Source of the DNA: a virus
Strand: one strand, 5' to 3'
Virus record (IMG/VR): IMGVR_UViG_3300034092_003133
Coordinates: 1-31,319 of that record
DNA: 31,319 nucleotides
The translations under genes and the position numbers were made by a program. Shown here piece after piece: positions 26,753-31,319 of this stretch (position 1 is its first letter; every line of letters starts with the position of its first letter). The notes below the pieces were generated by a model. The model saw only the letters and a list, made by a program, of their open reading frames with translations, did not search any database and was not told the DNA's origin.

Positions 26753-27028
26753 ATGGATGAGAAGCGGGTATTGACACGGAGCGGAAATATGCTACAATGG
26801 GTTGGTGTGATTATTGCACTGTTGGGATTGGCCTATAATGGTGTAAAGGATTATCAAAGTGGGAATATAAAAATCCCAGAGTTGGCTCAACAAAAAGAGT
26901 TGACAAAGGTAGTTTATCCGGTACAATACTGTTTAATGGCTTACGATCCTAACGTAGACAAGGTTTTTTATCAACACGAAGATGGAAAGTGGTATGAATA
27001 TGCTCCCCAGCAACGAAAATACAAATGA
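26753..27028 (+). CDS. Small membrane protein, start uncertain
   Basis: The frame from ATG 26753 gives 91 aa with one membrane helix (VGVIIALLGLAYNGV) and a soluble tail (PVQYCLMAYDPNVDKVFYQHEDGKWYEYAP). A consensus promoter (26771-26798) lies within its first codons, so the product may instead begin at GTG 26807, 8 nt after the -10 and just before the helix. A weak promoter-like TTGGTC...TAGTTT precedes 26753. Function unknown. Confidence 0.58.
   Translation: MDEKRVLTRSGNMLQWVGVIIALLGLAYNGVKDYQSGNIKIPELAQQKELTKVVYPVQYCLMAYDPNVDKVFYQHEDGKWYEYAPQQRKYK
26771..26798 (+). promoter_or_regulatory. Rightward promoter inside the 5' end of a frame
   Basis: TTGACA, 16 bp, TACAAT. It argues for a downstream start of the 26753 gene. 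Confidence 0.65.
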
Positions 27029-27383
27029 GATGTCCGCTGGTTCTCACGGGGACGCGGTTCGCGCCGCAGCCCTTGCGCTCTACGAGGCCGGGCGCTGGGT
27101 GTCGGTCGATGTTCCGAGAGAGAAGGCCGACGCCATGTGGGCCACGCTCCGCGATACCCTGGGGTTGCGGCCCGGCCATGCGACGGCTCGCGGAGTGGAT
27201 GGCGGCGGCACAACGCCCACGCTCACCGACGAGGAGAAAAAGGCTTTGACGGATGCTATTGAAGAGTTTGTAGAAATACGCGATAAGGTTTCTAAAAATA
27301 GTGCGGAAAGATACAAGATGCTTGCTGCATATTATGAGTCTGTAATCTCACGACTTAACGGACTTCTGGATAGGCTGAAGTGA
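26994..27383 (+). CDS. Small chimeric-composition protein, unknown
   Basis: ATG 26994 (129 aa) is one of four in-frame starts (26982, 26994, 27000, 27030). Residues with DAVRAAALALYEAGRWVSVDVP and LRDTLGLRPGHATARGV resemble a short phage-type domain (GRW..VDV...E..MW..LRD.LGL.PG.AT). This part is strikingly GC-rich. The C-terminal third (EEFVEIRDKVSKNSAERYKML...) returns to AT-rich codons and forms a coiled coil. A domain acquired from a GC-rich relative is likely. It overlaps the preceding gene. Confidence 0.62.
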   Translation: MNMLPSNENTNEMSAGSHGDAVRAAALALYEAGRWVSVDVPREKADAMWATLRDTLGLRPGHATARGVDGGGTTPTLTDEEKKALTDAIEEFVEIRDKVSKNSAERYKMLAAYYESVISRLNGLLDRLK

Positions 27384-27389
27384 GAACCC

Positions 27390-27417
27390 TTGACAAACCA
27401 GATTTCAGAGTTACAAT
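27390..27417 (+). promoter_or_regulatory. Rightward promoter of a leaderless gene
   Basis: TTGACA, 16 bp, TACAAT, then ACAGCC and ATG 27424. Confidence 0.8.
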
Positions 27418-27423
27418 ACAGCC

Positions 27424-27609
27424 ATGATCCACCTTAACGAAGAAGATTATCGTCCCCGCCGTAACGTGGTTAAGACCAAAAGGGTTATGCTGTGGGAAAT
27501 GCGGCAGGGACACCAAGAACATCGTGATACGGTGTTCGATAACCGTCCCAAGCGTCAGCGTACCCGTTCCGCTCAAAAGCGTAGGGCTTGCGAGGATTAT
27601 GACTATTGA
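27424..27609 (+). CDS. 61-aa basic protein, predicted leaderless
   Basis: MIHLNEEDYRPRRNVVKTKRVMLWEMRQG... then RPKRQRTRSAQKRR: very Arg/Lys-rich, likely nucleic-acid binding and partly unstructured. The ATG is 6 nt after the -10. It precedes the tRNA array. Function unknown. Confidence 0.62.
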   Translation: MIHLNEEDYRPRRNVVKTKRVMLWEMRQGHQEHRDTVFDNRPKRQRTRSAQKRRACEDYDY

Positions 27610-27616
27610 ATATAAT
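27588..27616 (+). promoter_or_regulatory. Possible promoter of the tRNA array
   Basis: TTGCGA, 17 bp, TATAAT within the end of the 27424 gene, 10 bp before tRNA-Thr. Confidence 0.45.
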
Positions 27617-27625
27617 AGTGGTATT

Positions 27626-27697
27626 GCCGACATAACTCAGGGGTAGAGTAGTTGTTTTGTAAACAACCTGTCGGGGGTTCAAATCCCTCTGTCGGCT
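27626..27697 (+). tRNA. tRNA-Thr (TGT)
   Basis: Acceptor GCCGACA/TGTCGGC, anticodon stem GTTGT/ACAAC with loop TTTGTAA, T-loop TTCAAAT. CCA not encoded. Confidence 0.92.
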
Positions 27698-27702
27698 TTT
27701 AT

Positions 27703-27773
27703 TCCGGGGTAGTGTAACGGTAGCACCAGAGATTTTGGTTCTCTTTGTCTGGGTTCGAATCCTAGCCCCGGAA
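27703..27773 (+). tRNA. tRNA-Gln (TTG)
   Basis: Acceptor TCCGGGG/CCCCGGA, anticodon stem AGAGA/TCTCT with loop TTTTGGT, T-loop TTCGAAT. Confidence 0.92.
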
Positions 27774-27778
27774 CTTAT

Positions 27779-27849
27779 GCAACCGTAGTTTAATGGTAAA
27801 ACCTCTGATTTCCAATCAGACCTTGAGAGTTCGATTCTCTCCGGTTGCT
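27779..27849 (+). tRNA. tRNA-Gly (TCC)
   Basis: Acceptor GCAACCG/CGGTTGC, anticodon stem TCTGA/TCAGA with loop TTTCCAA, T-arm GAGAG/CTCTC. Confidence 0.92.
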
Positions 27850-27853
27850 TTAT

Positions 27854-27926
27854 TGCCCGATAGCACAATGGTAGATGCAAGCGGCTGTTAACCGCTGGGT
27901 TCTAGGTTCGAGTCCTAGTCGGGCAG
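27854..27926 (+). tRNA. tRNA-Asn (GTT)
   Basis: Acceptor TGCCCGA/TCGGGCA, anticodon stem AGCGG/CCGCT with loop CTGTTAA, T-arm CTAGG/CCTAG. Confidence 0.92.
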
Positions 27927-27929
27927 TTT

Positions 27930-28014
27930 GGAATCTTGGCAGAGTGGTCTAATGCAGCGGTTTACTAAACCGCCGAAGAGAAATCTTCCGGGGGTTCGAA
28001 TCCCTCAGATTCCG
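27930..28014 (+). tRNA. tRNA-Ser with rare anticodon ACT
   Basis: Type II tRNA: acceptor GGAATCT/AGATTCC, discriminator G, variable arm GAAGA-GAAA-TCTTC. Anticodon stem GCGGT/ACCGC closes loop TTACTAA (27962-27968), so the anticodon is ACT (reads AGU). Bacterial tRNAs for AGY normally carry GCT; here position 34 is A. Confidence 0.9.
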
Positions 28015-28041
28015 TCGGAGGCTGACGCAGAGTTGCGGAAC

Positions 28042-28112
28042 ATTGGCGTAGTTTAATGGTAAAATAACGGTCTCCAAAACCGTGGATGGTGGTTCGATTC
28101 CACCCGCCTTTG
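28042..28112 (+). tRNA. tRNA-Trp (CCA), imperfect acceptor stem
   Basis: Anticodon stem ACGGT/ACCGT with loop CTCCAAA, T-arm GGTGG/CCACC, discriminator G as in bacterial tRNA-Trp. The acceptor ATTGGCG/CGCCTTT has two adjacent U-U mismatches. Confidence 0.82.
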
Positions 28113-28126
28113 CTTAAAGATTCTGG

Positions 28127-28154
28127 TTGACAACACCGATAAGTATGGTATACT
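28127..28154 (+). promoter_or_regulatory. Rightward promoter of tRNA-Lys (CCGATA spacer type)
   Basis: TTGACA, ACACCGATAAGTATGG (16 bp), TATACT; the tRNA starts 12 bp downstream. Confidence 0.82.
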
Positions 28155-28165
28155 GAACGCACAAC

Positions 28166-28239
28166 GGATCCCTAGCTCAACTGGTTAGAGCATGTGACTT
28201 TTAATCATAGGGTTCTGGGTTCGAGTCCCAGGGGATCCA
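28166..28239 (+). tRNA. tRNA-Lys (TTT)
   Basis: Acceptor GGATCCC/GGGATCC, anticodon loop CTTTTAA, T-arm CTGGG/CCCAG. Confidence 0.93.
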
Positions 28240-28268
28240 TTGACAGTTTGACCGGTTTGGTGTAGAAT
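28240..28268 (+). promoter_or_regulatory. Rightward promoter
   Basis: TTGACA, 17 bp with GACCGG, TAGAAT; abuts the 3' end of tRNA-Lys. Confidence 0.75.
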
Positions 28269-28289
28269 AGGTTCAAAGGAGAAGAGATT

Positions 28290-28454
28290 ATGCCATATTA
28301 TGATGATCGTGATTATTTCTACGATGCTGATAGTATTGATGAACTTTATGATGATGAATATGTATTTGACGAAGATGATTATGAGGAAGATAATCTTTGC
28401 AATACTTGGGAATATGATTATCATAATCTGGCCGATGAACTTTCGGACGAATAG
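28290..28454 (+). CDS. 54-aa extremely acidic Asp/Tyr-rich protein
   Basis: MPYYDDRDYFYDADSIDELYDD..., about half Asp, Glu and Tyr, with only one basic residue near the start. AAAGGAGA precedes the ATG and a promoter lies 22 bp earlier. It resembles the acidic protein at 18952 in composition. A DNA-mimic or inhibitor role is possible but unproven. Confidence 0.7.
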   Translation: MPYYDDRDYFYDADSIDELYDDEYVFDEDDYEEDNLCNTWEYDYHNLADELSDE

Positions 28455-28463
28455 CCCATCCTA

Positions 28464-28549
28464 ACGGACGCTACTTGGTGGGACAAGTATCTATTATAAG
28501 GATTATCCTTTCTTTCTCTTCTTAGTGTGTTCGAATCACACCGTCCGTT
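28464..28549 (+). tRNA. Atypical tRNA-like gene, possible tRNA-Ile (TAT)
   Basis: Acceptor ACGGACG/CGTCCGT (7 perfect pairs), D-arm ACTT-GGTGGGAC-AAGT and T-arm GTGTG-TTCGAAT-CACAC are clear. The anticodon stem is only 4 bp (ATCT/GGAT) around loop ATTATAA, giving TAT. The variable region is a 21-nt pyrimidine-rich stretch with no clear stem. TAT would read AUA, frequent in late genes. Confidence 0.55.
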
Positions 28550-28555
28550 TTCACT

Positions 28556-29044
28556 ATGAACATTATGAACAATCCTATTGAAGAAGTTAGACATACCGAA
28601 TCTGGTATTATTCAAGGATCTAGCCACACTTGCCATGTTCTAAACCATAAGGTTAGAAATAAGATTATTATCAAGGCTGTGTGCGATCTGCGAAAAATGT
28701 CTGATCAGTTCGATAGCATTGCTTGTTGTGGTACTAGTGGCCTTATGGTTGTTCCACAAATCGCGGAACTACTGAATAAGAATATCGTCCTAGTTAGGAA
28801 GAAAAACGAAAAATGCTATTCAGACTTTGCCATAGAGGGTGTTAAGCCTTTTAGGTACATTATCCTTGACGATCTTATTTGTAGTGGCAATACTGTGCGG
28901 CATATCAAACGGAGTATCTCAAATGAACACTCACTAACAACGTGTGTAGGTTTATATTGTTATATGCCAGAAGAATGTGCTTATTCCAAAGATACAGTAA
29001 AGTTATTTGAGCGTGATTATCGCATGAAACTTCTAAACATCTAA
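28556..29044 (+). CDS. Phosphoribosyltransferase family protein
   Basis: 162 aa. YIILDDLICSGNTV at about 101-114 is the PRPP-binding loop of type I phosphoribosyltransferases (family 'VVDD...TG.T'). CCGTSGLMVVPQIAELL...LVRK is the usual preceding strand-helix-strand that contacts pyrophosphate. It is slightly short for adenine or orotate PRTases. Substrate cannot be told; phage PRTases are thought to salvage bases or modify nucleotides. No SD is seen; ATG 28556 or 28565 could start. Confidence 0.8.
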   Translation: MNIMNNPIEEVRHTESGIIQGSSHTCHVLNHKVRNKIIIKAVCDLRKMSDQFDSIACCGTSGLMVVPQIAELLNKNIVLVRKKNEKCYSDFAIEGVKPFRYIILDDLICSGNTVRHIKRSISNEHSLTTCVGLYCYMPEECAYSKDTVKLFERDYRMKLLNI

Positions 29045-29061
29045 ATGGAGGCCCGAAGCTC

Positions 29062-29103
29062 TGCCAAAGTGGCAGCGGGCGCGGCCGCCCTGCCAAAATG
29101 ACA
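29062..29103. repeat. TGCCA-N3-TGGCA pair
   Basis: TGCCAAAGTGGCA (29062) and TGCCAAAATGACA (29091), 29 bp apart; core GGGCGCGGCCGCCC is itself self-complementary. Confidence 0.88.
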
Positions 29104-29128
29104 GAAAGATTTTTCTAAACTCCAATGC

Positions 29129-29156
29129 TTGACAACGCCGATACCTAGTGTAGAAT
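29129..29156 (+). promoter_or_regulatory. Rightward promoter (CCGATA spacer type)
   Basis: TTGACA, ACGCCGATACCTAGTG (16 bp), TAGAAT; drives the DUF932 gene. Confidence 0.83.
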
Positions 29157-29197
29157 CAGCGTATCAAAGTTAGAAACCTACCACTAAGGAGATTACG

Positions 29198-30145
29198 ATG
29201 CCTGCTGCTGTTGAAAATATGATGTTTGTTGGTGCTACCCCTTGGCACGGTCTTGGCAAGCAAGTCGAAGCCGATATCGGCATTGAAGATGCTATTACCA
29301 GTGCTGGTCTGGATTGGGAAGTTGGCTTGAAGGATTTGCAGACCGTTGACGGTGTTCCAGTGTCGCATCGTGCTACATATCGTAAGAGCGACGGTAGCGT
29401 CCTTGGCGTAGTCGGGCCGCGTTATACGCCGCTCCAGAATCGTGAGGCTTTCGACTGGTTCCAGCCGTTCCTCGACGCTGGAGAGTGCAATCTGCATACC
29501 GCCGGTTCGCTCCATAGCGGTCAGAAGGTTTGGGTGCTTGCTCAACTGAACCGCGACAATAGCGAGATCGTCAAGGGCGATGAAGTTTGCAAGTTCATTC
29601 TGCTGTCGAATAGTCATGACGGCACAACCGCTATTCGCGTGGGCTATACCCCTATTCGAGTGGTGTGCGTGAATACGCTTGCGTGGGCTCATTCGGATAA
29701 GAATAGCCAACTTATTCGTATTCGTCATACTCGTTCCAGCAAGACGAATCTGGATAATATCAGAGATATCATGGATAATATCAACGTGAAGTTTGAGGCT
29801 ACTGCGGATCAGTTCCGATTCCTTGCTAGTCGTGACTTCAACCAGAATGATGTTCGTCGTTATGTCAAGGCGATGATCGGTATCGAAGGTACTGTCGATG
29901 CTGATATCAAGACTCGCACCCGTAACATTATGGACGATATTCTGGCTCGTATTGAAGGCCCGAAGCAATCGGCCACTGGTGTTCGTGGAACTTGGTGGGC
30001 TGCTTATAACGGCTTCAATGAATATCTGAACTATGCCAAGGGCCGCACCGAGGATAATCGCCTCGATTCGCTCTGGTTTGGTACTAATGGTAACGATAAT
30101 ATCAAGGCGTTGAATAAGGCTATGGAGTTTGCCAACGCTATCTAA
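29198..30145 (+). CDS. DUF932 / phage-plasmid-like protein (TIGR03299 type)
   Basis: 315 aa. The order PWHGLGKQV, LDWEV, VLGVVGPRYTPLQNREAFDWF, AGSLHSGQKVWVLAQL, FILLSNSHDGTTAI and TPIRVVCVNTLAWA is diagnostic of the DUF932 family. These proteins are common in phages and plasmids; their role is unsettled, and a link to recombination or DNA protection has been proposed. Length is normal. AAGGAG precedes the ATG. It is the largest rightward gene and ends the block's coding part. A strong 14-bp hairpin follows. Confidence 0.9.
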   Translation: MPAAVENMMFVGATPWHGLGKQVEADIGIEDAITSAGLDWEVGLKDLQTVDGVPVSHRATYRKSDGSVLGVVGPRYTPLQNREAFDWFQPFLDAGECNLHTAGSLHSGQKVWVLAQLNRDNSEIVKGDEVCKFILLSNSHDGTTAIRVGYTPIRVVCVNTLAWAHSDKNSQLIRIRHTRSSKTNLDNIRDIMDNINVKFEATADQFRFLASRDFNQNDVRRYVKAMIGIEGTVDADIKTRTRNIMDDILARIEGPKQSATGVRGTWWAAYNGFNEYLNYAKGRTEDNRLDSLWFGTNGNDNIKALNKAMEFANAI

Positions 30146-30171
30146 TATACCTTCGTGGTGGTGGGTGAGGC

Positions 30172-30203
30172 GGAGCCGCCGTAGGGAAACCTGCGGCGGT
30201 TCC
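30172..30203 (+). terminator. 14-bp GAAA-capped hairpin after DUF932 gene
   Basis: GGAGCCGCCGTAGG pairs fully (two G-U) with CCTGCGGCGGTTCC around GAAA. No T run follows, so it may block exonucleases or act in RNA processing rather than intrinsic termination. Confidence 0.55.
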
Positions 30204-30211
30204 AGCCTAGC

Positions 30212-30253
30212 CGCCAAAATGGCAGACGGGCCGCGGATCCTGCCAAAATGACA
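30212..30253. repeat. TGCCA-N3-TGGCA pair
   Basis: CGCCAAAATGGCA (30212) and TGCCAAAATGACA (30241), 29 bp apart. The 30.2-30.65 kb region has no gene: it holds this pair, two copies of the AATCC element and a promoter. Confidence 0.86.
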
Positions 30254-30380
30254 GACGGTAAACCTTTCCAAAGATTCCATTTTACCATAGTGTACGCTAT
30301 CACCAGTAGACGATACAATAGTAGACGTAAGTGCAGTAGTGGTAAGGGTTTAGGGAAAGTTTTAAAAAGTGATTATACAT

Positions 30381-30477
30381 TTGTTTCTGCTAATCCACCG
30401 GATTTGCCGGTCATGCTGATAGTCAGCGAGAATAGTAACAGTCGTTTCTGATCGTAACCCTATGAAACACAACGACT
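30381..30477 (+). repeat. AATCC-N3-GGATT / AGTCAGC RNA element, copy 3
   Basis: TTTCTGCTAATCC-ACC-GGATT hairpin at 30392-30404; GCTGA-TAG-TCAGC hairpin around 30415-30427; AGTCGTT/AACGACT stem at 30440/30471. AGGGTT (30345) can pair with AACCCT (30456), enclosing the element in a larger fold. Confidence 0.65.
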
Positions 30478-30505
30478 TGTGACGACTGCTTGCGTATGGT
30501 ATACT
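30477..30505 (+). promoter_or_regulatory. Rightward promoter-like sequence
   Basis: TTGTGA, 17 bp, TATACT, between element copies 3 and 4. Confidence 0.5.
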
Positions 30506-30588
30506 ATGGATAGTAACAAAGAAAGTAATAGATATAATATCAAATAGAATAATCTATAACTATTGTGGTTACGGAATAATATTTTATA

Positions 30589-30640
30589 GTCCCACCCAAT
30601 CCTATGGATTTGGTCAAAGTGGTCGTAGTCAGCGAAAATT
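30589..30640 (+). repeat. AATCC-N3-GGATT / AGTCAGC RNA element, copy 4
   Basis: AATCC-TAT-GGATT hairpin at 30598-30610 and AGTCAGC at 30627-30633, flanks as in other copies (TTTGG... CGTAGTCAGCGA). Confidence 0.65.
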
Positions 30641-30658
30641 TACAGTCTATTAGATATG

Positions 30659-30671
30659 GTGCAGAATGCAC
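30659..30671 (+). terminator. Possible terminator at the convergent end
   Basis: GTGCA-GAA-TGCAC hairpin followed by a T-rich tract; it separates the rightward block from the convergent minus-strand gene. Confidence 0.35.
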
Positions 30672-30830
30672 TTACACTTTTGTTTTCTTAAGATCATTAG
30701 CCTGGGTTTGTGCAACAGCTAATTGTTTTTCTAGATCTGATATCTTAAGTTTTAGTCCTTCTGAGAAATTAGATAATGTATAAATTTCTACGTATAATTT
30801 TCCTATTAGGGCCAGCACTTCTTTGTCCAT
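30672..30830 (-). CDS. 52-aa coiled-coil protein
   Basis: Minus-strand ATG at 30830 with GGAGA upstream. MDKEVLALIGKLYVEIYTLSNF... then LKLKISDLEKQLAVAQTQANDLKK: a helical N-terminus and a coiled-coil C-terminus. It has its own leftward promoter. AT-rich like the late genes. Family unknown; small coiled coils near virion genes can be chaperones or tail-assembly helpers. Confidence 0.68.
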   Translation of the reverse strand: MDKEVLALIGKLYVEIYTLSNFSEGLKLKISDLEKQLAVAQTQANDLKKTKV

Positions 30831-30852
30831 AATGTTCTCCGTTGTTTCTTTT

Positions 30853-30880
30853 ATCTTAACCCGAAATTCACGTTTGTCAA
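30853..30880 (-). promoter_or_regulatory. Leftward promoter of the 52-aa gene
   Basis: On the minus strand TTGACA, 16 bp, TAAGAT, ending 22 bp before the ATG. Confidence 0.7.
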
Positions 30881-30959
30881 CAGGTGCCTATTGCTAGTAA
30901 TTTTGATCATTAGTGTGATTATTGGTTTTATTAGTTCTTATAGTAACTAGATTCATTAG

Positions 30960-31150
30960 TATTCTTAGTGACTATCTATAGATTATAACCATGTTGTCTG
31001 CATAACATATAGAGTTAAAAACCACCATGGTCAAGGCAGAAAATTTCTTATTCATAACCGTTAATGGAAAAATGATAGTCTGTGGCCGATGAGATCATGC
31101 TAGATCACTGTCAGACTCAATGGAATGATCTAGGTTGGTCTTTTTTTAAG
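30960..31150 (+). other. Non-coding region with possible pseudoknot
   Basis: No gene is seen between 30881 and 31192. ATGTT/AACAT (30991/31004) forms a hairpin. AGTCTG (31077) pairs with CAGACT (31112), and CTAGATCA (31100), inside that loop, pairs with TGATCTAG (31126) outside it, which would make a pseudoknot. TTTTTTT follows at 31141-31147 on the plus strand, favouring a rightward RNA or a terminator. No clear promoter found. Confidence 0.4.
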
Positions 31151-31192
31151 TATTGGTCTGGTTGTACATGTAACTTAAACGGACGCATCTGA

Positions 31193-31319
31193 TTAATCAA
31201 CAGACACAGATACTCCACTAAATGCTAAATTAAAACTAAAGTTATATGTTTTTCTTAACACAGTATTAGATTGTGCGGCCCATGTTCTACTAACTGTCAT
31301 GTTAGAAGATTGTCCAGAA
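31193..31319 (-). CDS. C-terminal part of a minus-strand protein, probably structural
   Basis: The frame enters from the right edge and stops at TAA 31193-31195; 41 full codons are visible. The end, TVLRKTYNFSFNLAFSGVSVSVD, is beta-rich and resembles the C-termini of phage structural proteins. Orientation and AT-rich composition match the late genes. Confidence 0.6.
   Translation of the reverse strand, partial: SGQSSNMTVSRTWAAQSNTVLRKTYNFSFNLAFSGVSVSVD

Noticed and set aside
27485-27880. 131-codon minus-strand frame
   Set aside because: It lies antisense to three tRNA genes and a coding gene; such frames over tRNA clusters are common artefacts.
15322-30253. CRISPR array
   Set aside because: The palindrome pairs have regular internal spacing, but each block has only two (sometimes three) units, is scattered between genes, has GC-rich related cores rather than unique spacers, and no cas genes are present.
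29156-30280. 374-codon minus-strand open frame
   Set aside because: It is antisense to the DUF932 gene, whose family match is clear; it runs through a repeat pair and a hairpin and has no recognisable protein pattern.

Overview
The window is a stretch of tailed double-stranded DNA phage genome (Caudoviricetes, HK97-type capsid). The left 14.1 kb is a leftward (minus-strand) late cluster: tail fibre or adhesin proteins, two small head/neck-type proteins, major capsid protein, a decoration-like protein, a prohead protease fused to a scaffold, portal, large terminase, an ERCC4-type nuclease, an HNH nuclease, a putative small terminase and a late sigma-like factor. Minus-strand genes resume at the right edge (30.67 kb onward), so the rightward block from 14.2 to 30.65 kb is bounded on both sides by leftward genes. 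The host is not certain. A small secreted Val/Gln/Tyr-rich protein at 14448 resembles proteins I associate with Planctomycetes, but that is a weak clue. Late genes are visibly AT-rich; rightward genes are more balanced.

The rightward block is unusual. It holds about 40 very small genes, nine ordinary tRNAs, two aberrant tRNA-like genes and several structured non-coding RNAs. They are driven by roughly 30 near-identical promoters: TTGACA, a spacer of 16 bp (sometimes 17), then TANNNT. Many of these promoters share a CCGATA block at a fixed place in the spacer. Four that lack it there carry the same block just downstream of the -10. Between transcription units lie tandem pairs of the palindrome TGCCA-N3-TGGCA, with starts 28-29 bp apart around a GC-rich core, often one base after a stop codon. 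The layout recalls the mobile promoter/stem-loop cassettes (PeSLs) known from T4-type phages, but with its own sequence grammar.

At least five genes start 6-7 nt after the -10 hexamer and so should be leaderless. Recognisable rightward proteins are a Myb/HTH-like DNA-binding protein, a PD-(D/E)XK nuclease-like protein, a protein with a ribosomal L7/L12 C-terminal-like domain, a Gp88-like cysteine protein, a phosphoribosyltransferase, a DUF932 protein, small zinc-ribbon proteins and two extremely acidic small proteins.

The most notable non-coding part is 21.1-21.85 kb. A promoter is followed by about 530 nt of densely self-complementary sequence that closes with an 11-bp long-range stem and a T run; next comes a promoter-driven RNA with a clear pseudoknot. 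Position beside tRNAs in a phage recalls the large ornate RNAs GOLLD and ROOL, though homology is unproven. A second RNA element (AATCC-N3-GGATT followed by AGTCAGC) occurs four times. The tRNA set (Glu-TTC, Arg-TCT, Thr-TGT, Gln-TTG, Gly-TCC, Asn-GTT, Ser-ACT, Trp-CCA, Lys-TTT, possibly Ile-TAT) fits the A/T-ending codons of the late genes.
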